A DNA stretch of 5,191 nt. Source: Granulosicoccaceae bacterium. Lineage in GTDB: Bacteria > Pseudomonadota > Gammaproteobacteria > DAOVJZ01. The notes beneath the pieces are model-generated. The model had not been told where the DNA came from and did no database searches. It saw only the letters and a list, made by a program, of their open reading frames with translations. Every line of letters begins with the position of its first letter. Position 1 is the stretch's first letter. The translations under genes were made by a program, and so were the position numbers. The stretch covers positions 1 through 5,191 of the forward strand of contig DAOVJZ010000130.1 of the NCBI GenBank assembly GCA_030632035.1, written 5' to 3'. Positions 1 through 5,191 of the stretch are shown here, piece after piece.

Positions 1-1166
1 CCGATATCAAGCCTGAGACTGAAGAGGTCGAACTCAAGCAGGCACTGGGACGTGTTTTGGCTGAAGCCCAAACTTCACCTGTATTTGTTCCACCGGCAGA
101 TAATAGTGCAATGGATGGTTATGCAGTCAACACCAAAGATTTCACTCCTGGAGAGAATACTCGTTTACCCGTATCCCAACGTATTCCGGCAGGTACGATG
201 GGTAAGCCACTGGTTGCAGGTACGGCAGCACGTATTTTTACTGGCGCACCGGTGCCTGAAGATGCCGATGCCATCGTTATGCAGGAACACACAGATAAAG
301 ACGGTGATTGTGTCATCGTAAAATCCACACCGGAAGCAGGCGACCATGTACGTCGGCGTGGTGAGGACATTAGCAGTGGTGATGAAGTCCTGACAGCAGG
401 ACTAAAGTTACGTCCGCAGGAGCTAGGACTGGCGGCCTCAGTGGGTATTGCCCGGTTGCCGGTCTATCGCAAACTCAAAATTGCGATCTTCTCAACCGGA
501 GATGAACTGGTGACACCCGGACAGCCTTTAAAAGATGGACAGATATATAATTCCAACCTTTATACCATTGCAGGGATGGTGCAGGCACTAAACTGCGATA
601 TTGTTGATTTAGGCACAGTGTCTGATGATATGGAATCTACGAAAAAGGTACTAAAAGAAGCTGAAGCCAGTGCAGATATTATTGTCACCAGTGGCGGTGT
701 CTCTGTTGGGGAAGAGGATTATGTGAAAGCGGCGATTGAAGAGCTGGGTAGTCTCGACATGTGGCGTGTTGCCATGAAACCAGGTAAGCCATTGGCATTT
801 GGCCGCATTGGTAATACCCCCTTTATTGGCTTGCCGGGTAATCCGGTTTCTGTCTTTGTTACTTTCTGTTTGTTTGCCAGACCTTACATTTTGAAATGTC
901 AGGGTATGGAAAATGTATTGCCTAACAAAATCCCGGTGGTAGCTGATTTTGACTGGCTTAAGCCGGGGCCACGACGTGAGTTCTTGCGGGCCCATGTTGA
1001 AATGGACAATACCGGCAATGCCAAGGCCTCAATTTATCCTCACCAGGGTTCAGGTGTACTGTCGTCAGCAGTCTGGTCCAATGGGTTGGTAGAAATCAGT
1101 AATGAACACCCCATCAAGTCTGGTGATATGGTGGACTTCATTCCCTTCTCAGAAATCTTTGCGTGA
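1..1166 (+). CDS. moeA: Molybdopterin molybdenumtransferase MoeA (5' end missing)
   Basis: MoeA ligates molybdate to adenylylated molybdopterin in the cytoplasm, the metal-insertion step of molybdenum cofactor synthesis. The frame is open from base 3, so the gene enters from the left edge; 387 residues are present and roughly 20-25 N-terminal ones are missing, judging by the usual length near 400-410. Counting from the first full codon, visible landmarks are NSAMDGYAV (about 34-42), TGAPVPEDADAIVMQE (about 80-95), STGDELVTPGQ with its conserved Glu (about 164-174), TSGGVSVGEED of the MoCF-binding fold (about 229-239), MKPGKPLAFG and LPGNPVSVF (about 258-285), and a C-terminal beta domain with HQGSG. 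An internal TTG at 57 could be mistaken for a start, but it lies inside the conserved N-terminal region (LGRVLAEA precedes the NSAMDGY motif). No disruption is seen. The TGA stop overlaps the GTG start of mobA, indicating one operon. Identification is very secure. Confidence 0.97.
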   Translation, partial: DIKPETEEVELKQALGRVLAEAQTSPVFVPPADNSAMDGYAVNTKDFTPGENTRLPVSQRIPAGTMGKPLVAGTAARIFTGAPVPEDADAIVMQEHTDKDGDCVIVKSTPEAGDHVRRRGEDISSGDEVLTAGLKLRPQELGLAASVGIARLPVYRKLKIAIFSTGDELVTPGQPLKDGQIYNSNLYTIAGMVQALNCDIVDLGTVSDDMESTKKVLKEAEASADIIVTSGGVSVGEEDYVKAAIEELGSLDMWRVAMKPGKPLAFGRIGNTPFIGLPGNPVSVFVTFCLFARPYILKCQGMENVLPNKIPVVADFDWLKPGPRREFLRAHVEMDNTGNAKASIYPHQGSGVLSSAVWSNGLVEISNEHPIKSGDMVDFIPFSEIFA

Positions 1167-1744
1167 GCGACCGCGCCAGTAAACAAATTACCGGAATCAT
1201 CTTGTCAGGCGGGCGAGGGAGCCGTATGGGTGGTGTCGACAAGGGTCTTGTTGAGCTGGAAGGAAAACCATTCATCAAGCACGCAATCGAACACCTGAAA
1301 CCACAGGTCGACAACATCATTATTAGTGCCAATCGGGAAGTCGAACATTACGAGAGGTTCGGCTATCCTGTTATCAGAGATACACAAGATGATTACTCAG
1401 GGCCGTTATCCGGCATTGCGAGCGCTCTGTTTCATGCGCGTACGCCACTTGCCATGATCGTACCTTGTGACATGCCTTATTTGCCATTTGATCTGGTTGA
1501 ACGTATGCATAAAAAACTGGAACAGGAAAATGCTGAAGTGTGTCTGGCCGATGATGGAGAGCATCTCCACCCGGTTGTCTGTCTCATTAAGACCGAATTA
1601 CTGGAACAACTTGTCAGTGATGTCGAAGCAGGACAGCATAAAACAAGGTTATGGCTAACTGAAAGAAATCATGTCATTGAGGATTTTTCAGATTGTGCAG
1701 AGGCTTTTGTGAATATTAATACGCGTGAAGACTTACTCAAATAA
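1163..1744 (+). CDS. mobA: Molybdenum cofactor guanylyltransferase MobA
   Basis: MobA transfers GMP from GTP to Mo-molybdopterin, giving the guanine dinucleotide cofactor of DMSO-reductase-family enzymes such as formate dehydrogenases and nitrate reductases. The 193 residues match the family's usual length (about 190-200). The nucleotide-binding signature LSGGRGSRMGGVDKGL is at residues 14-29, GPLSGI at 80-85, the metal-binding PCDMP at 101-105, DGEHLHPVV at 131-139 and the late NINTREDL at 184-191. The start is GTG at 1163, within the moeA stop (GTGA overlap); the next in-frame ATG, at 1226, falls inside the signature and would destroy it, so GTG is preferred. No good Shine-Dalgarno site precedes it, consistent with translational coupling to moeA. 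Nothing is unusual in the protein. The presence of MobA implies that the host makes at least one bis-MGD enzyme, which is not encoded in this window. Confidence 0.95.
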   Translation: MSDRASKQITGIILSGGRGSRMGGVDKGLVELEGKPFIKHAIEHLKPQVDNIIISANREVEHYERFGYPVIRDTQDDYSGPLSGIASALFHARTPLAMIVPCDMPYLPFDLVERMHKKLEQENAEVCLADDGEHLHPVVCLIKTELLEQLVSDVEAGQHKTRLWLTERNHVIEDFSDCAEAFVNINTREDLLK

Positions 1745-1759
1745 TTTGAATGGGCTAAC

Positions 1760-1765
1760 AGGAGG
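1760..1765 (+). promoter_or_regulatory. Strong ribosome binding site for the 120-residue orphan
   Basis: AGGAGG lies 5 nt before the ATG at 1771 and continues as GTGAT, close to the full anti-Shine-Dalgarno complement. It fixes the start of the downstream gene and is the best such site in the window; none of the other starts has a comparable one. Confidence 0.85.
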
Positions 1766-1770
1766 GTGAT

Positions 1771-2133
1771 ATGGGATTAATACGGGAAATTATTGGCCCT
1801 AAATCAAAATATGAAAAGGATATTCCTTACACTTATGAAGCAAGGGTGAATATTATAGAGGGAGAAGAAGACTGCAAATCCTTTTTAGCGGACACAATAT
1901 GTGCGTTAGTGGAACATCTGGATAAAAACGTTATTACACCTGAAGAAGTCAAAATCTATGAGATATACCAGCAAGAGGAAAAGGAACTGGGAATTGAGTT
2001 TTGTATTTCAAAAGAAAGAAAATGGCTTTCTCGTTCGGAGTTGTGTGAGTCATTCAAGAAACATTATCCTGGCCATATAGATGAAAGCGGGTGTACATTT
2101 GAAGATAGGGAAAGGGATATAACAGGACCATAA
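1771..2133 (+). CDS. Conserved-looking 120-residue protein of unknown function
   Basis: I cannot assign a function. The product is a soluble, strongly charged, probably acidic protein with no signal peptide or membrane segment. It opens GLIREIIGPKSKY and has a helical-looking stretch at about 36-50 (SFLADTICALVEHLD), then TPEEVKIYEIYQQEEKELG (56-74) and a tail GHIDESGCTFEDRERDITGP (101-120). Five cysteines (35, 44, 78, 92, 107) are scattered and form no CxxC motif. The start is secured by the AGGAGG site. It begins 26 nt after mobA with no terminator between, so it is probably cotranscribed with moeA-mobA. GC is about 37% by hand count, against roughly 45-52% in samples of moeA, and its codons are A-rich, which may mean separate ancestry. 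I have an unverified recollection of similar short uncharacterised proteins in chemolithotrophic proteobacteria. A role linked to molybdoenzymes is possible but rests on position alone. Confidence 0.8.
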   Translation: MGLIREIIGPKSKYEKDIPYTYEARVNIIEGEEDCKSFLADTICALVEHLDKNVITPEEVKIYEIYQQEEKELGIEFCISKERKWLSRSELCESFKKHYPGHIDESGCTFEDRERDITGP

Positions 2134-2324
2134 AGAAGATTACCATCCATGGGACGCAACTCCTTCTGCGCCATTAAACTTCCTTTTTTCAAAACCAGAT
2201 AATCTAGCCTACAAAAGTCTCTAGTAAAAACCATGTCAGACTTCCCGTTGCATCGTACGAGCCATGGTTGTACTAAGATAAATGACAGCTAACCGTATGA
2301 ACACAAAGAATATCTTAAAGAGTC

Positions 2325-2340
2325 ATCAGAAATTTCTGAT
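2325..2340. repeat. Perfect 16-bp palindrome
   Basis: ATCAGAAATTTCTGAT equals its own reverse complement with no spacer. It is followed on the + strand by A6, so on neither strand does it form a stem followed by a T run, which argues against an intrinsic terminator. A protein-binding site or chance are the alternatives. Confidence 0.6.
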
Positions 2341-2367
2341 AAAAAATCGAGGGGAATATCTGGAATT

Positions 2368-2384
2368 CAGTCAATCATTGACTG
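2368..2384. terminator. Compact hairpin between convergent gene ends
   Basis: CAGTCAA and TTGACTG form a perfect 7-bp stem around a 3-nt loop (TCA). It begins 9 nt past the stop codon of the - strand c-di-GMP gene. On the - strand a T6 run (2341-2346) follows only after about 21 nt; on the + strand a T6 run (2402-2407) follows after 17 nt. Position favours a termination or 3'-end-protecting role, but the detached T runs make it a weak candidate in either direction. Confidence 0.3.
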
Positions 2385-2393
2385 GAAGAATGA

Positions 2394-4298
2394 TTATTTG
2401 ATTTTTTCAGGGTCAAATGTACGTTTCAGAGCATCAGGCAACGTATCGGGTTGTGTGTCTGTAGCAGGTAGCTTGGTTGCTACTGAGGGTGTCATGAATG
2501 ATTTTGTACTCAATTCCGGCGCTGGTTTACCTAGATAAAAGCCTTGTACAAAATCAATGCCATATTGCTTTAACAGTTCCATGGTTTCAACATCTTCTAC
2601 GTACTCAGCAACCGTTTTCTTGCCTAGACTGTGAGCTACAGCAATCATGGATTTTACCAGGATCTGGTCAACCGGATCATTTCTGAGATTGGAGATAAAG
2701 GTACCATCCAGTTTCAGATAATCAACCGGGAAGTTCTTCAGATAGTTGAATGAATTAAAGCCAGCCCCGAAGTCATCGAGTGCAAAACGACAACCCAGTG
2801 CACGCAGTCTTGCTACCATTTCGCGTGTTTGTGCGTAATTGGCAATAGCTGCTGTTTCTGTAATTTCAAATGTCAGGCGGTTTGCCGGTACCCAGGTCAT
2901 CTCCAGTTTTTGTTGAATCAATGATAACAATGATTGATCCTGGAAGGCATGACCTGAAAGGTTAATATTTAACGATATTTGTGAATATTCACCAGAAAGA
3001 GAACCCAGAAAATCAATTGCATGTTCTACCACCCACAGATCAATATGGTGAATGAGTCCCATGCGTTCTGCTGCGGGAATAAATTCTTCAGGTGAAAGGA
3101 TTTCATCATTTTCACCTTTCATGCGAATCAGTGCTTCATAGTGTGTAGCCTTACCATCAGAGGTTCTGACAACCGGTTGAAACATCAGGAAGAAGCGATC
3201 ATTCATCAGAGCATCCCGAATCATCGGAACCCAATGAACATCGTTACGTAATCTGTGTAATTCAGTATCGTCGTGATTGTATTTATGAACAATATTACGG
3301 CCGTGACTTTTGGCGATATGGCAAGCCTGATCTGCCTGAGCCAGATACTCGCTGGCAGTGGAGGTGTGTTCACCTTCAATAATAGTCACACCGACGCAAG
3401 TACAAAGATGATAAGTACGAACATTGCTCTCAAAACGGAATTCATCCAGTGTCTTGCGTAGTTGTTCTGCTTTTTCTATCGCTTTTTCTTCAGTTGTGTT
3501 TTCTATCAGGATGGCAAACTCATCAGAGCCAATACGTGCCAGCAGATCACCGGATTTCACATTTTGTCTAAGAATATTGGACACACTGACCAGCATGCGG
3601 TCACCACAATCATGACCTTCAGTATCATTAACGACTTTGAACTGATCCAGATCGAGATAGAGCAGGGCGGCAGTGCGTTTAAAGTTACGAGCCCGTAATA
3701 CAGCCAGTTCCATCGCTTGTTCCAGACGGCGGCGGTTGGAAAGACCGGTTAGATCATCATGTCCGACAAGGTATTGTAAACGGGCTTCCATGATTTTTCT
3801 TTCCGCCAGCTCATTACCCATGTCTTCTTCATGCCGGCGGCGCTGATCACGTTCTTTCTTAAGTGTTAGTGCGAGCGTTACACGAGGAATCAAATCCATT
3901 GCACGAATGGGTTTGAACACCACATCTGAAGCACCGGCTTCATAGGCTTGTCTTGCTGTGGATTCCTGCCACCAACCATCACTATCTGCTGTGATAATGA
4001 CAGGAATATCTTCCCATTCGGTATGGTTTTTTAGCGAGTGGCAAAACTCATTAATATTTGATTCTTTAAGTTGCGCAGGGATTAGCACCAAATCAATGTC
4101 ACATGATTCATTGCTCAGGTTAGTGCGCAATGTTGTTATAGCTTCTTCAGATGATTTGGCAGTGACTATATTGGTAAAGCCACCTTCTTCAAGAATGGAG
4201 CGCAGATGAACGATTTGTGGCAGGTTATTTTCAACCACAAGGATACACATGCTACGCAGTGTATCGATATCAGTCATATTGTCATTATTATTATTCAC
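2394..4298 (-). CDS. Receiver-like/GGDEF/EAL protein, probable c-di-GMP phosphodiesterase
   Basis: This cytoplasmic 634-residue signalling protein has no membrane segment. The receiver-like domain (about 17-145) keeps Thr103 and Lys129 (FKPI) but has Glu23-Asn24 in place of the acidic pair and Pro74 where the phospho-acceptor Asp should be. A charged helical linker (about 146-175) leads to a GGDEF domain (about 176-340) with Asp216, FKVVND and GSDEF (257-261) instead of GGDEF; the inhibitory RxxD reads KSGD (248-251). The EAL domain (about 355-600) has Glu388, Asn446, Glu478, Asp508, Asp509, Lys529, Glu565 and Gln585, with spacings matching the catalytic set of RocR as I recall it. I therefore infer c-di-GMP hydrolysis, with the GGDEF domain perhaps only binding GTP or weakly active. 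The tail after 600 is Pro/Thr-rich. The start is uncertain: GTG at 4298 follows an in-frame TGA and lacks a clear ribosome binding site; ATG at 4277 (residue 8) and ATG at residue 17 are alternatives. Confidence 0.93.
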   Translation of the reverse strand: MNNNNDNMTDIDTLRSMCILVVENNLPQIVHLRSILEEGGFTNIVTAKSSEEAITTLRTNLSNESCDIDLVLIPAQLKESNINEFCHSLKNHTEWEDIPVIITADSDGWWQESTARQAYEAGASDVVFKPIRAMDLIPRVTLALTLKKERDQRRRHEEDMGNELAERKIMEARLQYLVGHDDLTGLSNRRRLEQAMELAVLRARNFKRTAALLYLDLDQFKVVNDTEGHDCGDRMLVSVSNILRQNVKSGDLLARIGSDEFAILIENTTEEKAIEKAEQLRKTLDEFRFESNVRTYHLCTCVGVTIIEGEHTSTASEYLAQADQACHIAKSHGRNIVHKYNHDDTELHRLRNDVHWVPMIRDALMNDRFFLMFQPVVRTSDGKATHYEALIRMKGENDEILSPEEFIPAAERMGLIHHIDLWVVEHAIDFLGSLSGEYSQISLNINLSGHAFQDQSLLSLIQQKLEMTWVPANRLTFEITETAAIANYAQTREMVARLRALGCRFALDDFGAGFNSFNYLKNFPVDYLKLDGTFISNLRNDPVDQILVKSMIAVAHSLGKKTVAEYVEDVETMELLKQYGIDFVQGFYLGKPAPELSTKSFMTPSVATKLPATDTQPDTLPDALKRTFDPEKIK

Positions 4299-4305
4299 GT
4301 AGTTT

Positions 4306-4341
4306 CAAGCACTTTTGCTCAGACCTGCAACTGGGGGTCTG
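4306..4341 (-). promoter_or_regulatory. Two small hairpins just before the c-di-GMP gene start
   Basis: In the - strand transcript, CAGACC (4341-4336) can pair with GGTCTG (4325-4320) across a 10-nt loop, followed at once by AGCA-AAAG-TGCT (4319-4308). They end about 9 nt before the GTG start, where a ribosome would bind. I do not recognise a c-di-GMP-I riboswitch or other known riboswitch. A translational role is conjecture. Confidence 0.3.
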
Positions 4342-4343
4342 TT

Positions 4344-4361
4344 GTTATCGTTATTGTTATC
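4344..4361. repeat. Three tandem hexamers (GTTATC/GTTATT/GTTATC)
   Basis: GTTATC, GTTATT and GTTATC follow one another without gaps on the + strand (GATAAC-type on the - strand), between the possible promoter and the start of the c-di-GMP gene. The array may be a repeated protein-binding site or simple low-complexity sequence; the unit is short and AT-rich. Confidence 0.5.
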
Positions 4362-4400
4362 TGGAAGCTTGAATAAAAAAATTCCAGTTAATTTATAAGC

Positions 4401-4430
4401 AGTTTAAGCCACTTCTTAAAGTAGTGTCAA
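4401..4430 (-). promoter_or_regulatory. Possible sigma70 promoter of the c-di-GMP gene
   Basis: Reading the - strand, a perfect TTGACA (4430-4425) is followed after 18 nt by TAAACT (4406-4401, four of six matches to TATAAT). A TATAAA at 4397-4392 is a better -10 box but sits 27 nt from TTGACA and has only a poor -35 (TTTAAG) at its own correct distance. Transcription would start roughly 95-100 nt before the GTG and give a leader containing the hexamers and hairpins. No sigma54 site with proper GG-N10-GC spacing or FliA-type site was found. Confidence 0.35.
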
Positions 4431-4472
4431 ATGTTTTCTTTATAACTTGTTGTAAAGATTAGAGAACTCTAA

Positions 4473-4492
4473 AATACAGAAGGACATGTATT
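4473..4492 (-). terminator. Weak terminator-like hairpin after the FlhB-like gene
   Basis: On the - strand, AATACA (4492-4487) and TGTATT (4478-4473) form a 6-bp AT-rich stem with an 8-nt loop, and the second arm runs on into TT before AGAG. It lies about 40 nt past the FlhB-like stop. The stem is AT-rich and the T run is short, so termination here is only possible, not shown. Confidence 0.2.
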
Positions 4493-4532
4493 ACAAACAT
4501 CTTGTATCTTATTAATTTATAGAAGAAAAATA

Positions 4533-4826
4533 TTATTTTGCAACAAAATCTTCAGGAATTTTACCCGTTACGATGTAGGCAAAAGCGATGATTTCGGCGA
4601 TGGCTACGTACAGTGCGCGCGGAATTTCTTCTCCCAGCTCGAGTTTGGCGAGCAAATTCACCAGATCTGGATCCTCATGCAGTGGGATACCGTGCTCACG
4701 CGCAATTTCCAGAATACGTTCAGCCAGCAGACCTTCACCCTTGGCAGTGACACGCGGGGCATCCTTGCCATCGTATTTCAGCGAGACGGCGCGTGGGTCA
4801 GATTTCTTGTGTTCGTAATCTGTCAT
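4533..4826 (-). CDS. Stand-alone FlhB cytoplasmic-domain protein (FlhX/YlqH type)
   Basis: This 97-residue protein matches the C-terminal cytoplasmic domain of FlhB/YscU, the export switch of flagellar and type III secretion. Landmarks are AVSLKYDG (13-20), APRVTAKGEGLLAERI (23-38), IAREHGIPLHEDPDL (41-55) and LGEEIPRALYVAIAEIIAFAY (64-84), a run typical of FlhB C-termini. The four-helix membrane domain of real FlhB is absent, and the NPTH self-cleavage motif is not present: the corresponding segment reads KKSDPR (7-12). It resembles the free-standing FlhB-like proteins known as FlhX in epsilonproteobacteria and YlqH in Bacillus, which can stand in for the cleaved FlhB C-terminal fragment. 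The ATG overlaps the stop of the FliK-like gene by ATGA and has no clear ribosome binding site, suggesting coupled translation. The full-length family match makes a truncated FlhB relic less likely than a dedicated small gene. Its exact export role in this organism is unknown. Confidence 0.9.
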   Translation of the reverse strand: MTDYEHKKSDPRAVSLKYDGKDAPRVTAKGEGLLAERILEIAREHGIPLHEDPDLVNLLAKLELGEEIPRALYVAIAEIIAFAYIVTGKIPEDFVAK

Positions 4827-5191
4827 GCCGTCGTACTCAATAAAACACGAGAAGTTGTTTGTTGTGGGTTGGCGGGAGGAACGCCGAAATTACACTGAAG
4901 ATTACCAACATTGAGACCTGCTTGCCCCAGATTGCTACGCAAGGTGTCCATGTGCTGATTAAATAATGCGACAGTGGGTTGGTGTTCGGCCCAGAACGTG
5001 GTGCTTACGGTTTGTCCGTATACAGTCACACGCACCCGAATCGGTCCCAATTTTTCCAGATCAAGCAACAGAGTGGCTGACCACTGGTCAGGCTTGTCCG
5101 GATCGTTACTTTCATTTTCTGAATCTCGTTGTATGCGTAGTTCGATAATTTCAGTTTGCTCACCATGTCGTATGGGAAGTTCAAGTGACAG
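4823..5191 (-). CDS. FliK-like hook-length control protein, C-terminal part (5' end outside window)
   Basis: The frame is open to the right edge, giving the last 122 residues of a longer protein. FliK-type proteins are secreted rulers that tell FlhB to switch export from hook to filament subunits; their C-terminal (Flg_hook) domain contacts the FlhB cytoplasmic domain. The visible part fits that domain: LSLELPIRHGEQTEIIELRI (1-20), WSATLLLDLEKLGPIRVRV (37-55), a strand with VSTTFWAE, then the helix and closing strand LRSNLGQAGLNVGNLQC and a short Pro/Gln/Thr-rich tail. An internal TTG at 5068 could be called a start but lies in the middle of the domain. The stop overlaps the FlhB-like start (ATGA), so the probable ruler and its partner domain are made together. 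The N-terminal half, which would distinguish true FliK from a FliK-like paralogue, is not in the window, so no symbol is given. Confidence 0.85.
   Translation of the reverse strand: MSLELPIRHGEQTEIIELRIQRDSENESNDPDKPDQWSATLLLDLEKLGPIRVRVTVYGQTVSTTFWAEHQPTVALFNQHMDTLRSNLGQAGLNVGNLQCNFGVPPANPQQTTSRVLLSTTA

Larger units (their letters stand above)
2134..2393. other. Gene-free region between convergent genes
   Basis: This 260-nt AT-rich stretch separates the + strand orphan gene from the end of the - strand c-di-GMP gene. I find no convincing ORF: the longest ATG-initiated runs seen are 17 codons (from about 2150) and 19 codons (from 2233), both without a ribosome binding site. A very weak + strand terminator candidate is a 4-bp stem (CGCA at 2155-2158, TGCG at 2167-2170) with a T6 run at 2184-2189, too far away to be classical. 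A palindrome and a hairpin are listed separately. Being flanked by two gene ends, the region need carry only termination signals. Confidence 0.7.

Noticed and set aside
651..995. A 114-codon - strand open frame inside moeA.
   Set aside because: It is opposite highly conserved MoeA motifs and has no plausible start context or recognisable domain.
2233..2292. A 19-codon ATG-initiated ORF, with an unusually long open frame after its stop running into the antisense of the c-di-GMP gene.
   Set aside because: It has no ribosome binding site and no recognisable protein; the continuation lacks a start and lies opposite a real coding sequence, so it is most likely chance.
2134..2393. Mobile-element remnant or attachment site in the gap.
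   Set aside because: No terminal inverted repeats, target duplications, tRNA fragment or transposase remnant could be seen.
2398..4250. Several 60-80-codon + strand open frames opposite the c-di-GMP gene.
   Set aside because: They are antisense shadows of a well-supported 634-residue gene with intact domain motifs, and their translations resemble no protein family.
4306..4361. A c-di-GMP riboswitch in the leader of the c-di-GMP gene.
   Set aside because: The leader is short and AT-rich and lacks the conserved blocks I would expect for the c-di-GMP-I class; only simple stems are visible.
4398..4420. A sigma54-like TGGC...TGC element upstream of the c-di-GMP gene.
   Set aside because: The spacing between GG and GC is 8 nt rather than the required 10.
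4533..4826. Interpretation as a truncated flhB pseudogene.
   Set aside because: The ORF starts with its own ATG coupled to the upstream gene, covers the domain cleanly, and matches a known class of free-standing FlhB-like proteins of the same size.
4588..4898. + strand open frames of 70-80 codons opposite the FlhB-like and FliK-like genes.
   Set aside because: The - strand products have clear family motifs and an ATGA coupling; the opposite frames give Ser/Arg-rich sequence without motifs.

Overview
This window reads as ordinary chromosomal DNA from a Gram-negative bacterium, most likely a gammaproteobacterium. That placement is an inference from gene content and protein style; there is no rRNA or other firm taxonomic marker. 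Gene density is high, GC is moderate (roughly mid-40s percent by eye) and strong Shine-Dalgarno sites are rare.

Left part, + strand (1-2133): the end of moeA (5' end outside the window) overlaps mobA by 4 nt. Both are late steps of molybdenum cofactor synthesis: MoeA inserts molybdate into molybdopterin and MobA attaches GMP to give the guanine dinucleotide cofactor used by DMSO-reductase-family enzymes. 26 nt after mobA comes a 120-residue protein of unknown function with the best ribosome binding site in the window and clearly AT-richer DNA.

Middle (2134-4298): a 260-nt gene-free stretch containing a perfect 16-bp palindrome and a compact hairpin separates the convergent gene sets. Then, on the - strand, comes a 634-residue three-domain cyclic-di-GMP protein: a receiver-like domain without the phospho-acceptor Asp, a GGDEF domain with altered motifs (GSDEF, no RxxD), and an EAL domain with every catalytic residue in place. 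It is best read as a c-di-GMP phosphodiesterase. Its AT-rich 234-nt upstream region has a possible sigma70 promoter, three tandem hexamers and two small hairpins just before a GTG start that lacks a clear ribosome binding site.

Right part, - strand (4533-5191): the C-terminal end of a FliK-like hook-length-control protein, coupled by an ATGA overlap to a 97-residue stand-alone homologue of the cytoplasmic domain of FlhB. This matches the known FliK-like/FlhX (YlqH-type) pairing. It suggests a motile or export-apparatus-bearing host, and the neighbouring c-di-GMP gene would suit control of motility, but the separate promoter region means a functional link is only a guess.

I see no mobile element, CRISPR array, tRNA, rRNA or toxin-antitoxin pair. 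No exotic new system is evident; the most open items are the 120-residue orphan, the pseudo-receiver phosphodiesterase and the FliK/FlhB-C mini-module.
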